Origin: Entoloma clypeatum
Taxonomy: Eukaryota > Basidiomycota > Agaricomycetes > Agaricales > Entolomataceae
NCBI GenBank assembly: GCA_963565915.1
Contig: OY751485.1
Coordinates: 4,774,001-4,838,000, forward strand
Direction of reading: 5' to 3'
DNA length: 64,000 bases
Shown here: piece after piece, positions 53,941 through 63,800 of the stretch
Numbering within the stretch: the stretch's first letter is position 1
How the letters are laid out: every line of letters begins with the position of its first letter
Program-made: the position numbers and the translations under genes
Notes under the pieces: generated by a model
The model's database searches: none
What the model saw: only the letters and a program-made list of their open reading frames with translations
What the model was told of the DNA's origin: nothing

Positions 53941-54129
53941 ATGGCATTCTTCGCCTACTTCTCCACTGCCTTTTACACTCGCTTCGCACATGCCAACCAC
54001 CTGGCGCATGTTGCCTCAACCACAACCACCACCACCACTACTGCAGCTGGCGCCGCTGCTGCTTCTTCATCATCCTCTGGCAGTAACACTGCCATGACCA
54101 CCGACGATAAGACGTCGGAGAAGAAGTAA
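53941..54129 (+). CDS. Small ORF in the 3' region of Copia 3, unknown
   Basis: The ATG at 53941 has an optimal ACCATGG context and opens 62 codons. It has a short aromatic/hydrophobic N-terminus (MAFFAYFSTAFYTRF), then Thr, Ala and Ser homopolymer runs, then a charged end (KTSEKK). The LINE target duplication contains this ACCATGGC, so the LINE now separates the ORF from its upstream sequence, and the start codon exists twice. I recognise no family. Confidence 0.35.
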   Translation: MAFFAYFSTAFYTRFAHANHLAHVASTTTTTTTTAAGAAAASSSSSGSNTAMTTDDKTSEKK

Positions 54130-54604
54130 AAGTAGATAGTGGTACAAAGTAATTAAAACAATAATTACTTAAGAAAATCTTTTGAGAACGACTCAAGAGC
54201 GCTTGACACTGTCGCCTCTGAGTTTGGTAGTTGACAGATCTTGCTGAGCATTGCTCGCAATCATTGTTGATACCAAACAATGTTCTCAAACAGTAGCTGC
54301 TTCAAGCGCTACACTGGCTGCATGTTTATCACGCCATCCCATCTCTCTCATAAGTGATCTTTTGATCCTTTTGATGATCCCTTTGATCTCAGACTCTATA
54401 TCTGATGAGAACATATCCATCTAAGAATTGATTGGATATTATGGTCTCTGATACAGACCTTAAATGACAGTGTATGCTTATACAACACAGCAAGACACCC
54501 ATTTAGTCTGAGCAAATGAAGTTTCGACTATCATCCATAAGTTAAGATTTGAATATCTTCTTATACAAGTATTGAACCCTTATGGGATCTCACTTGTGGG
54601 GGTG
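54130..54604 (+). other. Copia 3 3' internal region
   Basis: Non-coding. It has a fourth TGCTGAGC-ATT-GCTCGCAA hairpin at 54242 and ends in CACTTGTGGGGGTG, a likely plus-strand primer before the LTR. Confidence 0.5.
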
Positions 54605-55009
54605 TGTTGAACATTCAAGTATGGATGTATTGACAGTCAATCACATGACTACAATCATGTGTTTTACCATGTGGCCTGACCACATGAAGTGTTCTAAACA
54701 TAGAACAATCTAGACTCATTCTAGATCTCTGAGTCATCTCTGTGACTCAGAATGCTGCGCACCACAGCCTAGATGCTATGTACCAGAGATATTCCATCAC
54801 ATTCTAGCCAATAGCGTTACTAGCTTGTAATTGGTCTGTGCGCATTCCCATACCTATAAGTACTGCATGTAAGTAGTGTAGTACAAGAGAGCTAATACCC
54901 AGTAGTTCTATCATCGCCCACTCTTCTTCAAACATCTCAACCCCCTTCGCTTCAATGTGAGTATCATTAACCAGGCTTCCTCTGCGTCTGCAAGGCGTGC
55001 TGTTCAATA
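54605..55009 (+). repeat. Copia 3 3' LTR
   Basis: Matches the 5' LTR with about four transitions. Confidence 0.9.
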
Positions 55010-55014
55010 AAAGG

Positions 55015-55298
55015 TATCAAGTGAATTTTCTGGTGTAAGTCCCCTCTTTGGCAACATGTCCTTCTCATATCCGTAGACTGGTATCAGATGCACTACATGC
55101 TGAATTGCGCTGAGCGGGAGAACTCGTGCAGAAGGGGCACCATCATCAGTCAAAGTCTTCTGGACTATCCACATCCCCATATTTTCATCAGGCTTGGTAC
55201 TGACAATGTTGAAGTCATCAACAAGAATACATTCATGAAGGCTTTGGTGACACCCGAACTGGAAGAGAAGATGGAGATGCGCTATGCAAGGATATGAG
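55015..55298 (+). pseudogene. Right part of the unknown ORF interrupted by Copia 3
   Basis: The frame from about 55073 reads WYQMHYMLNCAERE … HIFIRLGTDNVEVI … LEEKMEMRYARI and stops at 55297. Together with 44025-44113 it would make roughly 100 residues. It ends at the Gypsy 2 LTR. Unknown family, perhaps an old gene fragment. Confidence 0.3.
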
Positions 55299-55596
55299 TG
55301 TTGAGGTGACGCTAAGTCAAACGACGTCGCGAGCCCAAACTTAGGAACTTAGAAGATGGAACGTGGAAAGATGAGAAAGGGGCTGTATTGCCAAGAGACC
55401 CAGCAGGAATCTCAAGAGAACAAGCTATCGAATACAAGTGAAAGTACCCTACTTATATATGTAAATACCATGAGGCTGCATTGAGGCAGCGTTATGCTGC
55501 GCGATTGATAAGATGTCCTCATGTACGATATGATGTAGATAAGATAAGATCGAAATAAGATGAGATAAAGTGAAAAGTGAAAATATGATCATAACA
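55299..55596 (-). repeat. Gypsy 2 3' LTR
   Basis: 298 bp, reverse complement of the Gypsy 3 LTR with many small differences (for example around the GCAGCAT…CTGCC block). It keeps the TATA-like ACATATATAAGTAG. Confidence 0.88.
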
Positions 55597-55607
55597 TTAC
55601 CCCCTTT

Positions 55608-58600
55608 CTAGATCTCGACTTCCAGGCGAGATATGATGTCGTCCGGGGTTTCCGTGAAGTTCTCATATGGTTTAAATTTCAGTTCTTCAAAGATATTTGC
55701 GCATAAGCGCCAGGGTGCATTTGGGTTTAATTTAAAGAAGTCCTCCACCGCTTCCTTGGCATGTTCTAGGTGATCCTCGGGTTCCCACGTGTTGTGGTCC
55801 TGAGTCAGACCCTCCCATTGCACTAAATATTCCAGCTTCCCTCTCTTCAACCTTGAGTCAATAACTTTAGCGACATCGTACTCCTCTTCGCCATTGATAA
55901 CTATCGGGTTTGGTGCCTGCACCCTTTGTGATCTAAATAGTGGTTCCTCAATTGAACCTGTGACACATTGATAACTGGGTGGATTTTCCACAACTTTGGC
56001 AATTTAAGTTCCACAGCATGTGACGAAATGATCTTGGTTATGGTATAGGGTCCAATCCATCATTTGGCGAGCTTCTTTAAGGGTTGGTTCAACTTCAGGT
56101 CTTTAGTTGATAACCAAACTTTGTCGCCAACTTTGTAAACTGGTGCATCACCCCGTTTCAGGTTCACATACCATTCCATCTCCTCTTGTGCTTTTACTAG
56201 CGCCGCTTCTGCCTCCTCATGGATTTTCTTCATTCGCTCTGCGAATTCTTTGGCCAGTTCTGACCTTTCTGCCCTCTGAGGTTCTATGCCCATCCTAGGG
56301 TTAAACCCATAATTTACATAGAATGGCAAAAACTGAGTTGCTGTGTGTATCTTATTATTGTAGGCGAACTCCATGCTTGCCATCCATTCAGGCCAATCTG
56401 TTTGCCGATGAGAAATAAATGATCTTAGATACTGTTCCAACTCCTGGTTGATCCGTTCCATTTGTCCATCTGTTTGTGGATGGTATGCCATTGATAATTT
56501 AGTTGTAATCCCCAGGATCTTGTTTAGTTCTTTCATAAAAGTTGCCGCAAATTGCGGTCCTTGATCTGATGTCAGTGTTTCCGGTAATCCATGAAGTTTC
56601 CAGACTTCATCCCGATATAGCTTAGCTAATCCCTCAGCTGAGACTTTGTCGCATGTTTTGATGAAGTGTGCTTGTTTTGTAGATCTACAAGCGACCACTA
56701 ATACGGCCTTATATCCCTGGGATTCTGGGAGTCCTACAATAAAGTCTGCAGTGACGTGTTTCCATGGTCCAGCATGTTCCGTGTTTGCTTTTAATTTACC
56801 AGCTAACAGTTGAGGTACATTTTTTGATCGTTGGCATTTGTCGCAGCCCTCGACATAAGCTTTGACCATGTTTGTGATTCCGGGCCACCAATAATTATGC
56901 GTAACTAATTCCAGGGTTTTCCATTGACTCTGATGTCTAGCGACTGGATTGTCATGATGTAATTTAATAATTTCCACCCTGAGTTCCTGATCCTTTGGAA
57001 CGTAAACCTTTCCTCTGTGCAACCATAAACCCTGCTCCTCATGCCATTCCTTTGCTCATAATGTTTTTGTGTTTGTTTTCTTTAATTCTTCCACCGCTTT
57101 GAGCACTTGCTCATCAAACTCTTTTGCATTCCTGATGCGTTTCAATAGTTTAGTTTCTTCTCCATCAATAAGTAGATGTTCCTGATCCATTGCACGCAAG
57201 TGGAAATATTCAGGTTTCAATAGTGTTACATCCTCATTGTCATTTTCCACCCCCTTTCTATGGTCAACTCTTCTTGAAAGAGCGTCCACCTTCCCCATTG
57301 AAGTTCCTGTCTTGTGTATTAATTTAAAGTTGAAATGTGTTAGATACAATGCCCAACATGCTTGTCTGTGATTAAGCTTTCGACCCTGCATGAAGTAATT
57401 GAGGTTTTTATGATCGGTCCAAATCTTGACCTCATGTTTGGCTCCTTCAAGGTGGTGTCTCCATGCTTCCAGCACTTGAATTATGCCAGGCATTTCTTTA
57501 TCATGTACGTCGTAATTTCTTTCCACATCATTTAATTCTTTAGATAAAAAGGCACATGGCCTCCATTTCTCATCCTCACATTCCATAGATAGAATCACTC
57601 CCATGGCGAAGTCCGATGTGTCTGATTCTACTCTTAACTTCCGATCCAGATCGGGCAATACCAATATGGGTGCTTCCATAAATGACCTTTTTAGCGCGTC
57701 AAACGCTTCCTCCTGTTCCGTACTCCATTTCCATGCCATGTCCTTCCTTGTTAACTTATGTAATGGTCTGGCCACTTTAGAGAAATCCTTAATGAATCTC
57801 CGATAGAAATTGGTGAGTCCAAGGAATGATTGTACTTCCTTGACCTTATTCGGTGTCGGCCATTGTTTGATGGCGTCTACTTTTGAAGGGTCCATCCGAA
57901 TTCCGTCTTTCCCAATAATTAATCCCAAGAACTCTATTTCGTCTCTATCAAAGAAACATTTCTCTGGTTTCAGGAATAAATTGTTTTCTCATAATCTTTT
58001 TAAAACTTCCTCCACTATGGTGTCCTGTCCTTCCTCTCCTTCTGTTGCCACCAATATATCATCGATATAAATAACCACATATCCCTGGTCGATCAAGTCC
58101 CTAAAGATATCATTCATCATGGTCTGGAACGTGCTCGGGGAATTATTCAATCCAAAAAACATGACTGTCGGTTCAAAGGCTCCATCAGGGGTTGTAAATG
58201 CCGCTTTCCACTCGTCTCCTTCCTTGATGTGCACATTGTTGTAGCCCCATCTGAGATCCATCTTGGTGAACCTTTTCTTCCCTTTTAACTTATCAATCAA
58301 CTCCGGAATCAACCGGAGTGGATAATTATTGCGGACGGTCCAGCTGTTAATATGTCAGTAATCCTGTACCATTCGTTTCTTTCCATCCTTTTTGGGTATA
58401 AAGAATACTGGCAAAGTTTGTGGTGACTTGATAGGTCAAATATATGCTTTGCGTAATTGATCATCCACAAATTCTGATACTTCTTTCCTTTTGTCCAATG
58501 ACAAGGGGTAGACTTTGGCCTTTTTTGGTACAAAATCTGGTTTTAGGTCTATGGCGTGATCCCATGGTTTCTGGACTGGTAACCTCTCCAATGCTTTCTT

Positions 58601-58902
58601 TTCGAAGACTGATAGATACTTGTGATATTTCTGGGGAACTACCTGTTCCGCCGGTGTTTCGTCTGAGGTTTCCCCTTTAGCTGCCCTGAGCATGTGGATT
58701 ACCTCTTCCTCCTCTTCTTCTTCATTTCCTTCTACTACCTCTTCAATTCTTCCACCCCATCTGGTTCTTGCCGTTTTATTTAAATAATGTGTTTGACACA
58801 TGCCGCATTCTTCTGGACATCTTGATAGTTTAATTTCCACTTTTTCCCAATCGATCTCTGGATTATGGCATTTCAGCCAAGTGTGTCCAACAATAATTTT
58901 AG
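55608..58902 (-). pseudogene. Gypsy 2 pol: one frame broken by five TGA codons plus a late frameshift
   Basis: Reading minus from 58902: …IIVGHTWLK (protease end), a long acidic linker, RT ([34 protein letters not shown]), RNase H (ESDTSDFAMGVILSME, WTDHKNLNYF), integrase (HHDNPVARHQSQ; ADFIVGL; DGQMERINQEL) and a chromodomain (YDVAKVIDSRLKRGKLEYLVQWEG). In-frame TGAs sit at 58438-58436, 58357-58355, 57991-57989, 57058-57056 and 56062-56060; all spacings are multiples of three. At the first three, Gypsy 3 has CGA. Near 55960 an indel shifts the frame before the chromodomain. The copy is inactive. Confidence 0.92.
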
Positions 58903-59190
58903 TGTTATGATCGTATTTTCACTTTTCACTTTATCTTATCTTATCTCGATCTTATCTTATCTACATCATATCACACATGAGGACATCTCATTATTATCAC
59001 GCAGCATGACGCTGCCACAACGCAGCCTCATGGAATTTACATATATAAGTAGAGTACTTTCACTTGTATTCGATAGCTTGTTCTCTTGAGATTCCCGCTG
59101 GGTCTCTGGGCAATTCAGTTCACTTCACATTTCCCACTTCGTTCTTAAGTTTGGGCTCGCGACGTCGTTTGACTTAGCGTCGCCTCAACA
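58903..59190 (+). repeat. Gypsy 3 5' LTR
   Basis: 288 bp; TATA-like ACATATATAAGTAG near 59040; repeated CTTATCTTATC near the start. Confidence 0.9.
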
Positions 59191-59747
59191 GAAGAACAAG
59201 CTCTTATCATCATCGCCCGCCCAAACACACACACTTCCCACATCACCATCACTATCCCCGCCGTTTCGTGCTTTTGCGTTAAAAGTCACACCTCGCCACT
59301 ACACGCGGACCCTAGCGTTAAGGGGGACCTCCCGGACTTCAGGGATAAGAAGAGAAACGCTTGGTGCACCCACTATAACTAGCGTTGCCGTTCGAGACAC
59401 ACAGGGAAACGTTGAGCCCGTCCCGTGTCGAGGTGACCAAAGGCCGACGCAACTGACCTTCGGGAAAGCTGCTGGCGCGTGTGGCGACTTGGAAAAGAAG
59501 GTCGCGCACGTTTAGTTCTCAAAAGGTGTTCCAACCCCCGATCTTTTCCCGGATTCGACAGAACCAGCGCGCGTAGGGGTGTTGACCGCGTGGTTTTCAT
59601 TTTTCCCAGATCTTCCTTCATTCGGGCATTTCGGCTGCCTGGGTAAACAGATCGTTCTTTGGGTTTTCCTTTTTTTAGGTTTTCTTTTTCGCTTAAGTAG
59701 CAGAACAGGGTCGCGCGCCCGCTACAAAGCACTATTGCTCACACAAC
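59191..59747 (+). other. Gypsy 3 leader
   Basis: 557 bp from the LTR to the gag ATG, starting GAAGAACAAGCTC. No known primer-binding site was recognised. A T-rich tract ending TTTTTTTAGG near 59680 resembles a splice acceptor. Confidence 0.5.
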
Positions 59748-60836
59748 ATGGCCGACAACAACGACGACGAGTTCGACAATCCCCTTCCCAATCCCCCTCT
59801 CCCTCCTCCCGCTCATAATCCCGCCGCCCCGCGTCCCAATGGAAGACGACTAGAAATCGCTGCAGACCCCGGCAGGTACAATGGGGCCAAGGCAACGTTC
59901 GGAGTATGGTGGACAAAGATGCTGGCATGGATCAGGGTCAACCGGGACCTGTTCCAAGGACAGGAAGAAATTTGCATTGCAGTATGGTCTCGCCTGGAAG
60001 GCGCTACCGCCGGCACCTATGGGGAAACACGCTTGAGGCAGTGCATGGAATCAGAACATTGGCCCACGTTCCAGCAATTAATGAGAGAGGTGACATCAAG
60101 ATTCCAATCAGCAACAGAAATAGAATGGGCACGTGCCAAAATCGAAACCTTTAAACAAGGAAACATGCGGGTGGACGATTTTATTACACAATTTGGAACG
60201 TTGGTCATCAAAGGCCAAATTGAGGAAATGCATGGGATATCTCTGCTAGAAAGGAACACCAAGGATTCGATCATACAACAAATGTTCCAGCAGGGAAGAC
60301 GACAGACCACCGTGCAAGACACGAGTGAGGAAATTTTAGCAATCGGAAGAGCAGAGGAAACTTACGCGGCAAGACCGGGCATGAGGACCGGCAACAACTT
60401 TGGACAGCAGAGAACCGGTTGGGGCAATCGGCCCGCAAACCAGCAGAATCAGCAGCGACCATTCGGACAACAACAGTACGGGGGGTACCGAGCCCCGCAG
60501 CAAAACGGACAGCAAGGTCAGGGACGCCGAGATCCCAATGCTATGGAGGTCGATAGAAACCAGCGCCGAGCGCCTGGTAATTGTTACAACTGCGGAGGAC
60601 AGGGGCATTTCGCCCGGGAATGCAGACGGCCACAACGCAGGGTGCGAGCGGCTGTGATTGAACAAATCGACGAACATGAGGAAGAAGAAATCTTACGACA
60701 AATCACGGCAAGGCGTCAAGCACGACAAGCCGCAAACGGACCAAGGGGTGTGATTGGCGCGCCTGCGCCGAATCCCAATGGTCAGAACAATGGACAAGCT
60801 GCTGGGCAGCAGGGTTTTGTGAACGTCAACCAGTAA
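59748..60836 (+). CDS. Gypsy 3 gag
   Basis: The ATG at 59748 (CACAACATGG) opens 362 codons. An acidic/Pro start is followed by the gag capsid core (WWTKMLAWIRVNRDLF, WPTFQQLMREVTSRF, MRVDDFITQFG), a Gln/Asn/Gly-rich linker, one CCHC knuckle (CYNCGGQGHFARECRR) near residue 283, and a basic C-terminus. It packages element RNA. The codons just before its stop contain G-GGT-TTT, a -1 slippery heptamer. Confidence 0.93.
   Translation: MADNNDDEFDNPLPNPPLPPPAHNPAAPRPNGRRLEIAADPGRYNGAKATFGVWWTKMLAWIRVNRDLFQGQEEICIAVWSRLEGATAGTYGETRLRQCMESEHWPTFQQLMREVTSRFQSATEIEWARAKIETFKQGNMRVDDFITQFGTLVIKGQIEEMHGISLLERNTKDSIIQQMFQQGRRQTTVQDTSEEILAIGRAEETYAARPGMRTGNNFGQQRTGWGNRPANQQNQQRPFGQQQYGGYRAPQQNGQQGQGRRDPNAMEVDRNQRRAPGNCYNCGGQGHFARECRRPQRRVRAAVIEQIDEHEEEEILRQITARRQARQAANGPRGVIGAPAPNPNGQNNGQAAGQQGFVNVNQ
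60812..60818 (+). promoter_or_regulatory. Predicted -1 ribosomal frameshift site GGGTTTT (gag to pol)
   Basis: In the gag frame the bases read G-GGT-TTT, fitting the X-XXY-YYZ rule. Slipping back one base continues as TGT GAA CGT CAA CCA, exactly the frame in which pol is open to the window end. The site is 15 bases before the gag TAA. I did not model a downstream pseudoknot. Confidence 0.7.
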
Positions 60837-63800
60837 ATCCCCCGCTGGCTCTGACAAATCGATATGAATGTTTGCCTATAGACTCTTACGTACATAAGGA
60901 CATTGTAAAATCTTGGTTTCAGAAACTTACGGATGCTGCAGTTACGTACAATAAAATACTATTAGATAAACCTAGTAGGAAAGAAAAACCAAAAAAAGAT
61001 GAATCGGACTTAGATACACTTGTAAACTATATCATTGGGGAGCCCTCAGAAACGAGGCTTGGTTCGTCCCCTACGGATGAATGCTTAATTCCCTGTTGCA
61101 AAGAATCAGATAACTTAACTAGGCAAACGGACTCTATGGGGGAACCATCTTTTATTCGATCCGCTTCTTTGGAAAAGGAGCTTATGATGAAAATCACGCT
61201 GGAAACGTTGCAGGACAAACGCACATTCGATGTTGAAGCATTATTAGACTCAGGGGCGACAGGGATGTTCATAGATCTGGACTTCGCCAAAAGGAACAAC
61301 ATTAAATTAAGGGAACTACCTTTCCCCATTCGGGTCTACAACGTTGATGGCACGCTTAACCAAGGAGGTTCGATCACGCATGAAGCAGTCATGGCTATGC
61401 GGTATAAAGGACATGTGGAGATAGCCGTGTTTGAGGCATGCAACCTAGGGAAAGCTAAAATTATTGTTGGACATACCTGGCTGAAACGCCATAATCCAGA
61501 AATCGATTGGGAAAAGGCGGAAATTAAACTATCAAGATGTCCAGAAGAATGTGGCATGCGTCGAACACGTTATTTAAATAAAACTGCAAGAACCAGATGG
61601 GGCGGAAGAATGGAAGAAGTAGTAGAAGGAAATGAGGAAGAAATGGAGGAGGAAGTAATCCACACGCTCAGGGCAGCTAAAGGAGAACCCTCAGATGAAG
61701 TACCGGCAGAACAGGTTGTCCCCCGGAAATATCACAAATATCTATCAGTCTTTGAAAAGAAAGCATCGGAGAGATTACCAGTCAGGAAACCATGGGACCA
61801 CGCTATAGACTTAAAACCGGATTTCGTACCAAAGAAGGCCAAAGTCTATCCCCTGTCACCAGATGAAAGGAGAGAAGTATCCGAATTTGTAAACGATCAA
61901 TTACGCAAAGGATATATTCGACCTACCAAGTCACCACAAACCTCGCCAGTATTCTTTATACCCAAAAAAGACGGAAAGAAACGAATGGTACAGGATTACC
62001 GACACATTAACGGCTGGACCGTTCGCAATAATTATCCACTCCCGTTAATTCCGGAATTGATCGATAAATTAAAGGGAAAGAAAAGGTTTACCAAAATGGA
62101 CCTCAGATGGGGGTATAACAATGTACGCATCAAAGAAGGAGACGAGTGGAAAGCGGCATTCACAACCCCAGACGGAGCTTTCGAACCAACAGTCATGTTC
62201 TTCGGATTAAATAATTCCCCAAGCACGTTTCAAACCATGATGAACGACATATTTAGAGACTTGATTGATCAAGGAGACGTAGTTATCTATATCGATGATA
62301 TATTGATAGCAACTGAAGGAGAAAAAGGACACAGTGAAATCGTGGAGGAAATTCTAAAAAGATTACGAGAAAACGACTTATTCTTAAAACCAGGAAAATG
62401 TTTCTTTGACCGAGACGAAATAGAGTTCTTAGGGTTAATTATTGGGAAAGACAGAATTCGAATGGATCCTTCAAAAGTAGACGCCATCAAACAATGGCCG
62501 AAACCAACAAAAGTCAAAGAAATTCAGTCGTTTCTAGGATTGGCCAATTTCTATCGAAGATTTGTCAAAGACTTCTCTAAAGTGGCAGGGCCCTTACATA
62601 AATTAACAAGGAAAGAAACAATCTGGAATTGGAAAGAGGAACAGGAGGAAGCGTTTGATATGCTAAAGAAATTATTTACGGAAGCACCTATATTAGTATC
62701 TCCCGATCCGGATCGGAAGTTGAGAGTAGAATCAGACGCATCGGACTTTGCTACAGGAGCAATTCTATCTATGGAATGCGAGGATGAGAAATGGAGGCCA
62801 TGTGCCTTTCTATCTAAAGGATTAAATGATGTGGAACGAAATTACGACGTACACGATAAAGAAATGCTGGGCATAATTCGAGCGCTGGAAGCATGGAGAC
62901 ACCACCTTGAAGGAGCCAAACATGAGGTCGAGATCTGGACCGATCATAAAAACCTCGAGTACTTCATGCAGGGACGAAAGCTTAATCGCAGACAAGCACG
63001 CTGGGCGTTGTATCTAACACGCTTCAACTTTAAATTAATACACAAAGCTGGCACCTCAATGGGAAAGGCGGACGCTCTTTCGAGAAGGGTCGATCATAGA
63101 AAGGGGGTGGAAAATGACAACGAAGACGTAACATTATTAAAACCGGAATACTTCCACTTACGAGCAATGGATCGAGGTCACATACTTATTGATGGAGAAG
63201 AAAGTAAACTATTAAAACGCATCAGGGATGCCAAGGAATTTGACGAACAAGTGTTGAAAGCAGTAGAAGAGTTAAAGAAAACAAATACCAAAACATTACG
63301 CGCAGATGAATGGCATGAAGAGCAGGGACTCTGGTTACATAGAGGAAAGGTTTATGTTCCGAAAAGTCAGGAACTCAGGGAGGAAATAATTAAATTACAC
63401 CACGACAACCCAGTTGCAGGACACCCAGGGCAGTGGAAAACCCTGGAATTGGTTACACGTAATTATTGGTGGCCTAGTATTACAAACATGGTCAAAGCAT
63501 ACGTCGAGGGCTGCGACAGATGTCAACGATCAAAAAACGTGCCTCAACCGCTAGCTGGTAAATTAAAAGCAAACACGGAACATGCAGGACCATGGAAACA
63601 TGTGACAGCAGATTTTATTGTAGGACTCCCAGAAGCTCAGGGGTACAACGCAGTATTAGTCGTGGCTTGCAGATCAACAAAGCAATCACACTTTATCAAA
63701 ACACGCGATGAAGTCTCAGCAGAAGGATTAGCTAAACTATATCGGGACGAAGTCTGGAAACTTCATGGACTGCCAGAATCGTTAACGTCAGATCGAGGAC

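Larger units (their letters stand above)
44114..55009 (+). mobile_element. Copia 3: gag-only (non-autonomous) LTR element with a nested LINE
   Basis: Two 405-bp LTRs (44114-44518 and 54605-55009) begin TGTTGAACATTC and end GTTCAATA. AAAGG is duplicated at 44109-44113 and 55010-55014. By eye they differ at about four positions, all transitions. Without the 4.5 kb LINE the element is 6.3 kb. It has a primer-binding site, a 1.57 kb leader, a gag-like ORF with one stop, about 2.4 kb of non-coding DNA, and a small second ORF. I find no protease, integrase or RT, so it would depend on enzymes from another copia. Confidence 0.9.
55299..58902 (-). mobile_element. Gypsy 2: chromodomain element, interrupted by Gypsy 3
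   Basis: The 3' LTR is 55299-55596 (reads TGTTGAGG…CATAACA on plus), followed by the purine tract complement TTACCCCCTTTC. Pol then runs minus-strand up to the protease region, where it stops abruptly at the TGTTATG end of Gypsy 3. Its gag and 5' LTR must lie beyond the right window edge. LTR and pol are clearly of the same family as Gypsy 3, in opposite orientation. Confidence 0.9.

Noticed and set aside
56060..58438. Repeated in-frame TGA in Gypsy 2 as recoding or readthrough
   Set aside because: The intact relative has CGA at three of these sites, so mutation is the simpler explanation.
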